From Chrysomallon squamiferum (Eukaryota > Mollusca > Gastropoda > Neomphalida > Peltospiridae), in contig CM022679.1 of the NCBI GenBank assembly GCA_012295275.1, forward strand, positions 5,672,157 to 5,736,156: a stretch of DNA of 64,000 nucleotides. Direction: 5' to 3'. Below the pieces are notes generated by a model. It ran no database searches and was not told the DNA's origin. It was given only the letters and a program-made list of their open reading frames with translations. Positions 27,193 through 39,640 of this stretch are shown here, piece by piece. Made by a program: the position numbers and the translations under genes. The stretch's first letter is position 1. Each line of letters opens with the position of its first letter.

Positions 27193-30100
27193 TCACTGAT
27201 TTTATTAGAAAAAGTACTGTAATTTCTGAAACTATTATAAAATACACTTAAATGTCACTACATTATAATAATTATATAAATTGCCATTTCACAAAATTGT
27301 CTGCAAATAAATTTTGAATCAAAGCATGAATAAGGCTGTCTTTTTATATATATATTTTATTTCATAAAACACTGCATGCCAGAAAACTGTTGTTCTTGTA
27401 TACCTGAATAAATATCAACAGCCTGGTCTTTCAGCAGGAATACAATGACTTTACTGATGTATTTCAACAAATCTGGAAATTTTTCACAGGATGTTCTTGA
27501 TTTACACAAGAGATAGGCTGACCAAGTTTGCTGCACAATTAGACAAAACATAACATATATTTAATGAGAAAGAAAATGGGAGATGACGTACAACACTGAT
27601 GGAATAAAAAGTAATTATTCCATTTGGTTAATTGCTATAATTGTCACAAAGTTTATTTTTCAGCCTACAAGATGACTGCATTATATAAAACAAAACATTT
27701 CCATGAATTCATTAATTAATTCAATGAAGAATGTCATAAAATAATGAATTCTTATAAAGAAGCACTGAAATATCTGAAATGTATTAATGGTATGCACTGA
27801 TCATGGAATGCTTCCTAGATTAAAAAGATCAATATGTTAATAATAAAGAAACAAGAAAAAGCTAATTAAATGACATGCCTTAAACAAACAAATCTAAATA
27901 ACTAATAGAAATACCAGTTTTTCAAATAATGTATTTGAACCACAAAGACGAATACATATCTGGTAATAAATAATTGGAAAAGTCTTTACCTGTTAAACTT
28001 TGGATGATGTATACATTTGAAAATTTATAATATATTTAATTAATAATATGACATCAGAGTTTTCTTTTCTTTTTTTAAGTATATATAAACTATAAAGATA
28101 TATAATCTGATACACTGGAAGAGCATTTTGTTTACAAATTTTTGATTTTGATATTTTACTGGTGCTAAATTAGACTGAGAGGAGGAGGATGGCAAATGTT
28201 TTGAATTAACAACAACAGTTTATAAAGCCTTAGATAAAGAAGAATAAGAAAGAGATTTCAGAATTATAAATAGAAACAGAAAAATTTGTAATAGAAAAAG
28301 ACACTTTTCATCAGGATGTGGAAAGTAAATTAAACAAATGAAGTTATAATGTTAGGATTCAGATCTGATGAAAGTAATTGTTATATTAGCACTGATAAAC
28401 TGCCTTTGTCTATCAAAAAGAAAAATGTATACTGTACAAATGACAATCACACATTTGGCTGTCATACCTGACACACCTACTACAAGTAAGAACATAAATG
28501 GTTTATTCAAGATTGCCTACTGATAAATGTCTTAACAAAACAGTTACAAAAAATGTGTTATTAAAAGGTTTGAATTAGTGGAGGATCAGTTTTAAAAAAC
28601 ATTCAAAACTTCAAGGTGAAAAAGGTGAGATGTGTTAGGTGATTTGATTTAGCTTGGACAGAGATGATGTACATTGAGGGAAATGATTTCAATCCGAAAG
28701 ATCCATTTGTATAATTGCATAACAAAGATCTGTTTTTAAAAATGAGGATTGCAAAATGTTATGTGTGTCAGTAGGGTAAGTTTGTAAGTATGGTATAGTG
28801 ACAAGGATCCACAAATAGTGCTCAAAGCAGTTAGCACTTCACCCAACCATGCATTCACCCAGTTAGGGATTCACCCAGTAAAACATTACCATCATTCCAC
28901 TGGTCTGAAAAAAGATTTTTACATGATGTATGACTGGAAATACAGTCTGCCCAATTCCAGCAGATGTCTCAGAAACATTTCAATGTATCAGTGTATTAGA
29001 CGTGATACTTTAAAAATGTTTGTATCTGCAAATACCATGTTCATCAAGAAAAAATCTTGGATATCAAAACTGGTCCTACACCAACTAGGATATTTACAAG
29101 AAAAAATTCTTTGTTATGGCGAGTCCAGAGTTTAAAATGTGACCAAAAAAAAAATAATAATAATATATATATATATATAATAATTTTTTTGTTTGTTTTT
29201 TTATTTAATTTTTTTGTCAAATGCTGTTAATACCACATTAAATTCTCTGTGTAAAAGCCATAGCTAGTGGGGGGAATTCCATGATATATGGGCTGTAAGG
29301 TAATGCAGTTAGTAACTGTGATACTGAGAGCTTGTTAAATAATCAAAATACTTACCCTGAGGTAGTTAATCAGATTACGAAAAACTTCAGCCTGAGTGTC
29401 TGATTTATCATTAATTACCTGAAAAAAATTAAAATAATCAAATAAGAACAAATCCCTTTTAGATAATCAAAATAAATACTTAATCAATAAACAAATTTAA
29501 AAAAAATTATAATAATTTAATTTACTAAAGTAACTGAACTCAGTAATATAATTAATAAATAAATAACAACAACAACAGTTTATCTTAACTTACATTAATG
29601 TACAGATTCCAAAGGGTTGGAATGGTCAAAAACTTCTTGAAGTCAACACCATTGTCAATAAAAAGCTTTACAAAGTCTACTCTATTTTCCACAAGAGCTG
29701 TCAGCATTGCATCATACAAATCTATTTGCTGAAAAAAAAAATAATAATAATGATGATGATGATGATGATGATTATGATGATGATAATAATAATAATAAAA
29801 TAACCATAAAATAACCATAAAATAATCATAATAATAATAATAATTTGGATGTATAAAAAATGTAAAAACAAAATTAAATATATAAATAAATATTTTAAAA
29901 TAATAATAAAAAAAGCAACTGAAAAATTTACAAAAAAGAAAAAAAGAAGAAAGATATAATTATTACATCTTTTTATATTATTTTGAGCTGACAAACTTTT
30001 GACTCAGTATATGTCAATATAGGTAATAATGTTCTGTTGAAAATTTTATTATTATTATTATTATATAAGGATTTTACCACTTTTATTGCTAAAAAAGAAA

Positions 30101-33100
30101 AAATACTAACTTAGGTGTTTGATTTTAAAGAAATTGAGATAGGCCACACTCTGAACTCCATGATATGCTCAGGAATAAAGTATTTGTGTATTTCTTTATG
30201 TATGTTTAACACTACTGTGGTGTTGTTAGAAAATTGAGTTTACTTTCCAGTACTGCCTATTTTCTGTGCTGAAGATCTCCTCTCGAGCAATGTCACAGCG
30301 ATTCCATGCAAGAGCCAATGCCAGCTGAGAATTTGCATTTGATTTGTTGGCTAAAAATTATGTAAAAATTATGTAAAATTATTTAAATAGTGTATATTAG
30401 TGTATTTATAAATTTATAATAACAAAATAAAATAATAATTGTAAATAAATGAATTTAAAAAATAATATCTTAATGGAATTTTTTTTAAATAATAATATAT
30501 AAAAATGTAATTAAAAAATATTAAATAACAGATATTATTTTGTAAATTCTTAAGAATAAAGAAAAATAAAAATGTTCATGGATAATAGTACTGGAGAGAT
30601 AAATTATATGGACACACACATAAACTTTTAGAGTATATGAAATTTACCAACAAATAATTATTATTTGATATGTAATAAAAATTGTAAGTAACCTTTAAGC
30701 AAGGCATAAAGAATTGCTCGGTCAATATCCTTATTGGAATCAGCTGTTTCAAGATTAAAAACTGTAATCTGAAACAAACACACCATGGAAAATCAGTGGT
30801 GAAAAATAAGCAACTTTCCTGGAATTATGTATAACAGTTACTGCTTTTGGTGCCTCTAATTTAAACAATACAATACAATTCAAACATTTTGTTTATACAA
30901 ATTAGCTTAGCAGGGACATTTTTAAAAAAAAAATTGTTAAGAGGAGTGGAGTTAGAACACAAGACAAATAGGGATATATATCAAATATATCAAATATCCA
31001 GAATAATTTATACTAATCTCTTATGGAACTGTCTTTCTCTTTATATTTGTAATGGAATTCATTTCTAAGTATATCTATCACAATGATTTTTCTCTTCTTT
31101 TCTGACAACCTAATTACTTAACAAAACATTTATGAAAAATAATACTGTAGATGTATTTACCAGTCTTCTAAATTGTAAAGTTTCTTTCAGACTATGAAGA
31201 CATTCATGGATTTTTTTCTCTCTCTCATCTTCACTGTTTCTATTCCATACAAAGATTTTTCTGGCACTGTCTTTCATTGTTTCATCAAATTTTCGAGGGA
31301 AATCAGATTTCTCAGGACTTGAAAACAGAATTAAATAAAAATATAATAGTAAAATGAACTGAACATTAATAATCTAATTTGTCTTGCTGTGAAATAACTT
31401 CTTTTCTGACAACAATCTATGAAATGTATTTAGGTGATCAATTTATCAAAATCTGTCACAGAAAATCTTTAGTATACACCTTAAAATTAACAAACTAATT
31501 GTCAAAAATAATAATTAAAACACTCAGACAAAGAAATGTCTTTGGTAATCTGGAAGTATATTCAATATATTTAGCCACTTATTCACACCACCAAAGATAC
31601 ATTTTATAATTAATAATACATGGTTGGATTTAAATTGTCCTAAATCCTCTTCAGCATAATATATATTTAGAAAAAAAGAATTTAAAAAAAAAACTAAACT
31701 AAAAAACAACAGTTGTGAACATCATATTATAATCATTCTTTACTAATCAGGATATTTCAACTTAGTGTTTTACTGATTTAAATTTTTCTAGTAACAGAAA
31801 TTGGTAAATTTTTAATAAACTCTCTTTCTTTAGTCAACAAACAGATCCCCAATTTATAATAAGAACAAGAAGAAAAAGAACAACAATAACAAAAAAAATA
31901 CATAATATTAAAAGACTAAGAAAAACCCACAGAAACTCACTCTTTTTTACTAGGTTTTGTAAGTTTATAACCTAGAGATATAAAGTCTGCTGCTTTCCCA
32001 GTTCCCTCTATGACAACAACAGGTGTATGTTGGAGGACAGATTCACGTACGGTTGCCATGGTATTTACACCACCCTCCACCACCAAAATCACATTAGGAA
32101 CATGCACACCTGGAGTAATAAAAGTAATGATATAATAACAATAATATAATAAAGTTCTGTTACAGTAAGTGATTTCAAATATTTTTCTATCTGTAGTTTT
32201 ACAAATAATTTTATGTAATCTGACAATTTCTCTACAGGGTTACAACTGTTTGTTTTGTTGTGTATATTTAATGAATATTAATTTGACTGAAAGCAACATA
32301 TTGTGTTTAATCCACGTTTTAATATGTCATAATGATTGTTCAGCATATAAAATTCTATTTATACTAAGACACTTGCTGTAATAACATTCATACAAAACTT
32401 TTTTATATTTAGAGGTTATGAAAATCAAATTCAATTTTATATATACAAACATACAGACAGACATACATATATAAATTACACACACACATACATATAAATA
32501 GTGCCCTCAAATTTATTTTAATCAATGAGTTTGGTTTAAAAAAAAAATCAAATAAAAATAAATTTTGACATCTCATTCCCAGATAAGAATACACACAAAT
32601 AAATACACACACACACACAAACACAGTTACATCATTTTGTACATTCATATTCACCTTCTCTCTGAAACTGTCATTTATTTTTTAAATTAATAAACATTTA
32701 TAAAATTCTACTGTGCTTACTTTGATTCTGAGAAAGGCCTGTTTCCACCTTTCTTGATATATAACTTTCAAGAGCTGTTCTGAATTTTATTTCCCCTCCA
32801 TAAATATTTTCTGTTCCATTGTCAACAAGTATGAAGTGGGAATGATTGTGATCTAATGGGGCACCTTTAGCATCCATCTGGATATCTTCAATGGCATATG
32901 TTGCAGGAAAGAGTCCTTCATCCTGATATATTATTATATTTTATTCAAATCATAAAATAAAAACAAAGTGTACAAAGAGAAAGATAAAAACAGAGAGAAA
33001 GAGAGTGACAATATTTTCTTAAAAATATAAAACATATCTTAAAACTTTTACCACATACATTAACAAACAATATTTGTGAATAAGTGATAATTCAGTTCAG

Positions 33101-36100
33101 CATATATTTTTTATTCTAAATCCAAATTTAAAAATATCCATTAACATACATCTTTTTTAAACAGGGCATACAAAAATCTAAATCCAGTAAACTTGAATCA
33201 ACTTATAAAATTACAACTGTTAACTCTTTGAACTTTTTGTCCTAAATTTCCAGTCTAGCCAAGAAGTATATATGTATTATATTCCTTGTGATATTTTTCT
33301 CTTGCCAGTTTATATTCAACTAATGTTATATATAAAAATGTCAAAGATCACAAAGGTAAATATATTGTGTGACTAGTCCACATATACCAAATCTTCCATA
33401 TGTGCCTACCACTGAACACTTCAGTCTGATTTCACAGCTTTTGTTTTAATTTTAAAATTATCAGAGTCCAAAGATTTAATAATTCAACAATTTCATAAAC
33501 AGTACATAACAAATACATAAAAAGTGACATCTCAAATATATTAAGTTTGTTGATTTATATTTTTTATGATAATTATTTATTATAGTTATGTCAGTTAGGG
33601 ATCAACAGTTTACCAGTGTATATCTAATTATGCAGTACATATATAAACAATTCAAACTCACCCCTTCTCCATCTAAAGCAAATCTGTTGGAAACTATTCC
33701 CCATGTCGCAATACCTAGGGCCACAATTTTCTCATCTTGGATGCCATGAGCCATTGTATATTCATGTACAGCTTCTCCAACAATCTGCATAATTCCTGTT
33801 CCTGTGCCTCCAGTAATAATCCAAGCTCCTACAAAATATAATTAAAATTAAAATAAGATAAAACAAAATAAACAAACAACAAATATAAAAAGACAAATTT
33901 AGTCCACAACTAAATTATAAATAACAGAATATATATTTTTCTATATATTTAAACCCATATAAAAAGAAAAAAATTCATAAATAAAATAAAATACTTAAAG
34001 AGACAGAAAACACTGATTCAAATTGTTTTTCACTTTCTTAAACACAACCTAAATACCTGACTGCTAATTTAATCCATTCATGCTGTCACTACAAAGGTAA
34101 AAATGTTTAAAATTAAAATAAAGCTAGATACTGACATTAATATATTTATATTGTCACAACAAAGGTAAAAATCTTCAAAGTAAAACTAAAACTGTTTAAA
34201 ATTTGTATCTACGTATACCTACCAGTGCTAGTGGCAGCATGGCACAGCCCTTGTTTTAGAATGCTCTTAAGTCGTGGCTTCATATCAAAATATTTGGCAC
34301 CACCAGTAACTGAGATGAGAAGTTTTGGAATAGGGAGATGCCAGTATTTTGTCAAGATTTTCCAAACATTCTCTAGATCAGTAATACTGTCCAGTCTTAC
34401 ATACTGTAATAAATTGTAATTCAAAACAGTTATACAAATAATAACAGTAGTAGCAGTAGTAAAAGTATTGATCAGAATAATAATAATTAATACGTGACAT
34501 CGGAAAACCTGTCAGACACTGTGTAATGTCAAAATCAGAAAAAACAAAAAAAAGGTCCAAAATTGATTTCTTTAAAAAAAATTGGAATATTTAATGTTCC
34601 AACTATTTTTTTATAAAGAGGATTTTCTTTTCTTTTTTTAAATGGATATTATAATTAATGCTGATAAAATGTGTTTTAAGCACCCCATATTAACAGCAGG
34701 TTAAATCTGTCATAATTTTCAGTGGTTTGGCCTTCAAAGCTTAGGAATATAGATATATCAATGCACATCCACAATATACTAATTAGTCATTATAATAATC
34801 ACAATGTAACTATATGTAATTACTAATAATTGTAATAGTCATAATAAGAATAAGAATTAGAATTACCTTCTAATCATTTTCTTAGGAAGTGTTACCCATG
34901 AAATTTGAATTTGTTTTTTTCAGTGGTTGTGCAGTACATACTTTCATGAATATATTTGTCCAACCATTAACACACACAAAATTATTTTTCTGTTTTATAT
35001 TTGTGTACAATTTTGAAATCAGCAAACAAAATTGATTAAATATTATAATAAATAAATATTATATTCATGAATACATTATTACTTTTTTGCTTTTCTTATT
35101 CCTAGTAAAATTCAAATTTAGGAAACAAAACTGATTAAGAAATGCTTACAGGAGAATTTTGTGTGTCATGACCAAAACCCCTGAAATAGATCTCTCCAAA
35201 TGAATCACATGGCATTGTCTCTGTGTGTGTTTTAGGGTGCCAGAAATCATGTTCGGTATCTGGTTTACAGGATAATCCTTTGTCCACATGCCACTGAATC
35301 TCACGTCCACACTGACAAGCACTACTTTAAATAGAAATTATTACAAAATAAGATTAACAATTGTTTTGATTAAATAATTTAAAAAAAATAACTAATAAAG
35401 TTTTTGAAAAATCAGAATAAACCTATATACCCTTACTAATAAATGAATAAATATTAAAGTAGTAAAATAATATTATTTAAAATACAAATGGAATTATTCA
35501 ATCAAGCAAAAGGTATTTAGAAAAAAGAATAAAACAATATACCATTAATAATAATAATAAATAAAAAAAATTCAAAAAATTACAATAATAAAGTTTTTGA
35601 AAAATCAGAATAAAACAATATACCATTAATAATAATAAATAAAAATAAATAAATAAATATTAAAGTAGTAAAATAATATTAATTTAAAATAGAAATGGAA
35701 TTATTCAATCATGCAAAAGTTATTTAGAAAAAAATAGTAAGAAGCAGTCAACTGTCAATGAGAAAAGATTAATGTAAAAATGAATCTAACACTATCCACA
35801 TTAAACAAACAGAATTATTCAAAAGAAACATTTAAAAAAATATATAAACAAATCATATGATGATGATCTTAAAAGTATTTGCTTTACCTCCTTGATTTAC
35901 CATTTCTGGCATATTTGTTGCATTCTCTTTGAACAACGTTTGTTGTAATAAAGTTAGCAATCTTTCCCTTAAAAAGTCAAACAGATAATAATTATTACAA
36001 ATACACACAGACCAACAGACTGACAAAAACACACATACATTCACATTCACACACACACACACACAAAATACCATATATAAAATATAGATTAATAAATGTG

Positions 36101-37183
36101 TTAGATTCCATGTATACATATATGCATGAATACATACACACACACAAGAACATAGAAAATTTATTTAAATTTATATAATGCACACAAAATTTACACTCTT
36201 CATACTTCAGTAACAATGTTTTCAAAAATTGTATAAATTTAATTACTGAAAAATACTCTTACTTGATCTAGTCTCTTCGTTGATGGTAAATCTTTACTAG
36301 GCATCTGGACAGTCTGGATTCTTTTCAGTTTCTTGCTTAAAGCTGTTTTGAAGCTCTCTCCAAAGCTTTGTTCAGCTTCATTGTCTGAATGCTGCACTGT
36401 GTAAGTACCAGTACTGTTTATTGACTGTGCATCAGATCCTTTACGACTGTCTGCCTTGTACACAGGATTTTCTACACCTTTCTCTACAGTATATGTACCT
36501 GTACTAGCAAGTGACTCACTAGCTGGTTGTGATTTCTTATTCTTCAGTTTTCTTACATTAGTTATAATGGGTTCCATTATTTGACTTTTCTCTTCTCTCT
36601 CTTCACCCTGCTGGAGATTCTCTCCTCTCAAAAGATCCTTGGTTGATCGTCTTTTGTGTTTTTTCCGTTTTGGAATTTTTGATAATTTATGTTTATCAGG
36701 TGGCTGATAATCACCTCTAAATGGATCAGATGCATCCATGTTTTTAAGCATTTCATCATAAGTGTTATGTCTTTCATATCTAGGGGCACGAGGTGGAGTA
36801 GGAGGAACAACAGTTATAGTTTCATGTGGTTGGTCATGCATTGTGTTACTGGAAATACCTGTAGGAGTCATCTCAAACAGCTGCTGAGATGGAATTTCTT
36901 CTCTTGCCCTGGGGTTTCTTTCTGTCTCTTTTGGGTAAGATGCTGCTTGATGTTTTTCTTCTAATCTTGAAGATCTGCTGTCCTCTGACATGTCCAAAGT
37001 CCACTGATTCATTCTGTGACTGGGTGATGCCGATTTTGGAGATGTCACAGGGGACATAACTGGTGACTTGGTTGGAGATTCCACTTGGACAAGGTTGGTG
37101 TCACCAAAATGTCGATGATGTGGAGGTTTCGATTTTCCAGGCTGGATGTCATCAATTACAAACTCGTGACTTTGTCTGCTCAT
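17493..37183 (-). CDS. TRPM: TRPM-family cation channel, 26 exons
   Basis: Exons from 5': 36263-37183, 35888-35967, 35150-35321, 34223-34403, 33662-33828, 32721-32922, 31941-32109, 31161-31317, 30693-30768, 30244-30350, 29594-29728, 29356-29418, 27404-27530, 26813-26923, 24836-24985, 24253-24352, 23361-23586, 22666-23016, 22199-22342, 21543-21797, 21184-21359, 20843-20999, 20023-20210, 19037-19169, 18445-18582, 17493-17685. About 1,625 aa. Exon 1 is a 307-residue Ser/Pro-rich, basic, non-conserved N-terminus. Exons 2-17 form the melastatin homology region ([52 protein letters not shown]). Exons 18-22 encode S1-S6, with an acidic S1-S2 loop, a pore segment with YGEL and an S6 ending [13 protein letters not shown]. 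The TRP helix ([14 protein letters not shown]) and a coiled coil follow; no NUDT9-H or kinase domain. Exon 21 carries one extra base in the A-run at 21323-21325 that breaks the frame. Subfamily is uncertain: S6 resembles TRPM2/8, the YGE pore resembles TRPM1/3/6/7. Confidence 0.9.
17653..17946 (-). repeat. Four-copy array containing the TRPM exon 26 acceptor
   Basis: The 5' end of the last TRPM exon plus its acceptor is repeated upstream in the intron: 17653-17690 (the real one), 17730-17768, 17811-17848 and 17908-17946, with CA-rich spacers. On the minus strand each unit is a TTTTCAG-like acceptor (TTTTTAG in the outermost) followed by about 30 bases like the real exon start, encoding [10 protein letters not shown] or close variants ([10 protein letters not shown]). 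Confidence 0.85.
21765..22100 (-). repeat. Array of decayed copies of the TRPM exon 20 acceptor region
   Basis: The exon 20 boundary (plus-strand view: GGATAAAAATCTAGAAA at 21788-21804) recurs in the intron at about 21888-21906 (GGATAAAAATCCAGAAA) and at about 22034-22050 (GGCTAAAATCTAGAAA). Related AACTCACTGCAG and GAGAGTTTATCAGAGA segments lie around them. Some copies keep a TTTCTAG or TTTCTGG acceptor-like end. Confidence 0.7.
35394..35740. repeat. Recent direct duplication, 193 bp unit, TRPM intron 2
   Basis: A unit starting AATAAAGTTTTTGAAAAATC at 35394 is repeated from 35587. The copies share long identical stretches, including TATTAAAGTAGTAAAATAAT and GGAATTATTCAATCA, and an ACAATATACCATTAATAATA block. 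High identity implies a young duplication. It does not touch an exon. Confidence 0.8.
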
Positions 37184-37746
37184 TTTTATTTTGGGAATCT
37201 CTAAACTGATGTGATTAAGAAACTAAGGAATCTTGCAGTATACATCAAATTGATCTTCACTGAAATAATAATGGCACACATTATCCTAATGCTACCACTA
37301 ATAAAAAATAATAATTAAAAATATTTAAAAATTCCAAGTGTAACAATTTTTAAATCTGTATTCAAATTAAAAATACAAAGGAAAAATAAAGGTATATTAC
37401 TATTATTTAATTTTGAATTTAAATATTTTATGTCAGCACAAAATTACTGGATAAATAAAAACTATTGTTGTTGTAAATGCCAAAATCAAAACAGTAAAAC
37501 GAAAACATAACATTAAAACAAGTGCCACTTCAGATAATTTGAGTAGTTGAAATGATTATCATTATGATTAACGAGCACCTGCTTGTGCGAAAATATTATG
37601 AAAATAAAACATATACTTAAATGGACACAATACCATTTTTGTCAATTTTTTATAATTATTTTCCGTAACAAATTCAAATAAAGGTTTCCAACAACGAAAA
37701 TTTTGTGATGGCTTTCTAACAAAGTTCGTTTATCGTCTGTTTACTA

Positions 37747-37758
37747 CCGCCATTTTGT
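37747..37758 (-). promoter_or_regulatory. YY1-like element upstream of TRPM
   Basis: On the minus strand this reads ACAAAATGGCGG, a good match to the YY1 core (AAnATGGCGGC). It is about 565 bp upstream of the TRPM ATG, in the spacer shared with the mannosidase. In many animal genes such elements lie near the transcription start, so TRPM transcription may begin here; that is inference. Confidence 0.4.
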
Positions 37759-38037
37759 ATCCCTGCAAGATAACTTCCGTTATTGAAAACACATAATTAT
37801 CCCCGTTTGACTAAATACAACCTATGTAAATAACAACGGGAACACATTGTCAAGGCAGCATTGATAATATTTATGACTATCGATAATGTAACTGTTTTTG
37901 CATGAAAAAGTTTATGTGTTTCAAAATAATCTATAGGTGATTCAACAACATCAACCACCAGAAACACAAAAAATATACAAACAAAAAATATTAAGAGAAA
38001 TATAAGAGAAATCCTTGTTCAAATGTTACATATCTGT

Positions 38038-38040
<3 letters not shown>

Positions 38041-38082
<42 letters not shown>
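38041..38082. repeat. (TG)n microsatellite in the TRPM/mannosidase spacer
   Basis: 21 TG repeats between two divergent genes; a poly-A run of about 22 follows at 38226-38247. Confidence 0.95.
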
Positions 38083-38086
<4 letters not shown>

Positions 38087-38484
38087 ACATACAGAAATTA
38101 ATTACAACATAAAAACTAAATCGTAATATTAATATAAGCTGTACTGTTTTAACATTAACTTAGGATAAGAGTCGTATATATATAAAAAAGAAAGAAAGAA
38201 AGAAAAGAAAAGAAAAACGAAAATTAAAAAAAAAAAAAAAAAAAAAAGATTTCTGAAAATATAGACATCATTTATCAAATTTATGCTTCTGTGTTTATCT
38301 CACAAAAAGAATGGGTATGTGTGAATATGATTAATGATCTTAATATAAATAAGCGGTGGAGTGAACGTACAGAGCTGGAGCGTTTTAAGGAGGAATGTAC
38401 CAACGCTATAACAAAACTATTTTTAGTAAAATTGGCTCGAGAAAGTCACATGATTTGTTTATAACTTCTGCAACAATCTGCAGA

Positions 38485-39609
38485 ATGAGCATTAATATTT
38501 TGATTTTATGTTTTGTTTGCATTTTTGGAAGTATATGTTGTTTACCAGAGCATTATACCGGGAACCATTTTAGCAAAGCATCATGTGGTTATGAGGTTAG
38601 TTAATCATTTAATGATGCAGCAAGTTCTTCGTTTGAAGTGACACATTGTCACACAGTGAAGATTCAGTGAATAAGTGTTCTGGTTATAATTCGCTAGACA
38701 ATTAATTTGCTACGTTGTACTTAGCTTTAACTTCCTTATTTTAGCCTTAGACTTAAACTTGCCATAATGAACTATTCGTATTAAGTTATTAATACTGTGC
38801 TGCGGATATGGGTGGTTGTGTCTATGTTTGTATCGATCTATCTATTTTAGTATTTACCTGTCTTTATAAACAAACACACATTTTACATATTTTTAAATTA
38901 AAATATTTGCCGCTTTTTAAATGATTAAATATTACTTCTGCGTAGATTTTAGTGATGACTGTAACTTGTTTTGAATAGATATAATCTATATCAATGCATA
39001 AATGATTAAAAGATTCAAAAGAATTAAAACATTCTCAGATTCTGGAAAAAAAGAAAAAGAAAAGACAACTTTCATAAACTGAAACATTTTTTTATAATAT
39101 TTATCCCCCAGAGTAATAAATTAAAAAATATATAATATTGAATATTTATAATATATAAATGCTTCCCAACTCCATAAAAAAAAAAGAGTAAATAAATAAA
39201 AATAAGATGCTATAAATAGTATATGGTTAGTTTCATAAAACAGCTCTTGTTTATATTTGCCTCTGTTTTTCTTCTTCTTCTCACTTTCATTTTTATCTTC
39301 TTTTTTTCTTAATTTTAATTTTAATTTTATATATAAATATTAGTAGCCTAATTTTAAAATGTTCAGTCTATGACAAGTCCCTATTAATTTTAAATTCTGG
39401 CCACAATTTAAAGAAATAGATGAGTGACTAGAACCACTTTGTTGTGTATGTGTTAAATGCAGTCATAAGTTCTGCCCTATCTGAACAAAGGTACATACAC
39501 AAAAATTCTTAAATCTAATAAATAAAAATGACCCACTGCAGCTGATTTTCTTTTTCACTTTATTGTACAAAAATCATGTTTCACAACAAATAATCATTAC
39601 CAAAAACAA

Positions 39610-39640
<31 letters not shown>

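Noticed and set aside
38395-38484. Upstream in-frame ATG for the mannosidase
   Set aside because: It would put about 30 polar and basic residues before the signal peptide; the ATG at 38485 directly precedes the hydrophobic core. It remains possible as an alternative start.
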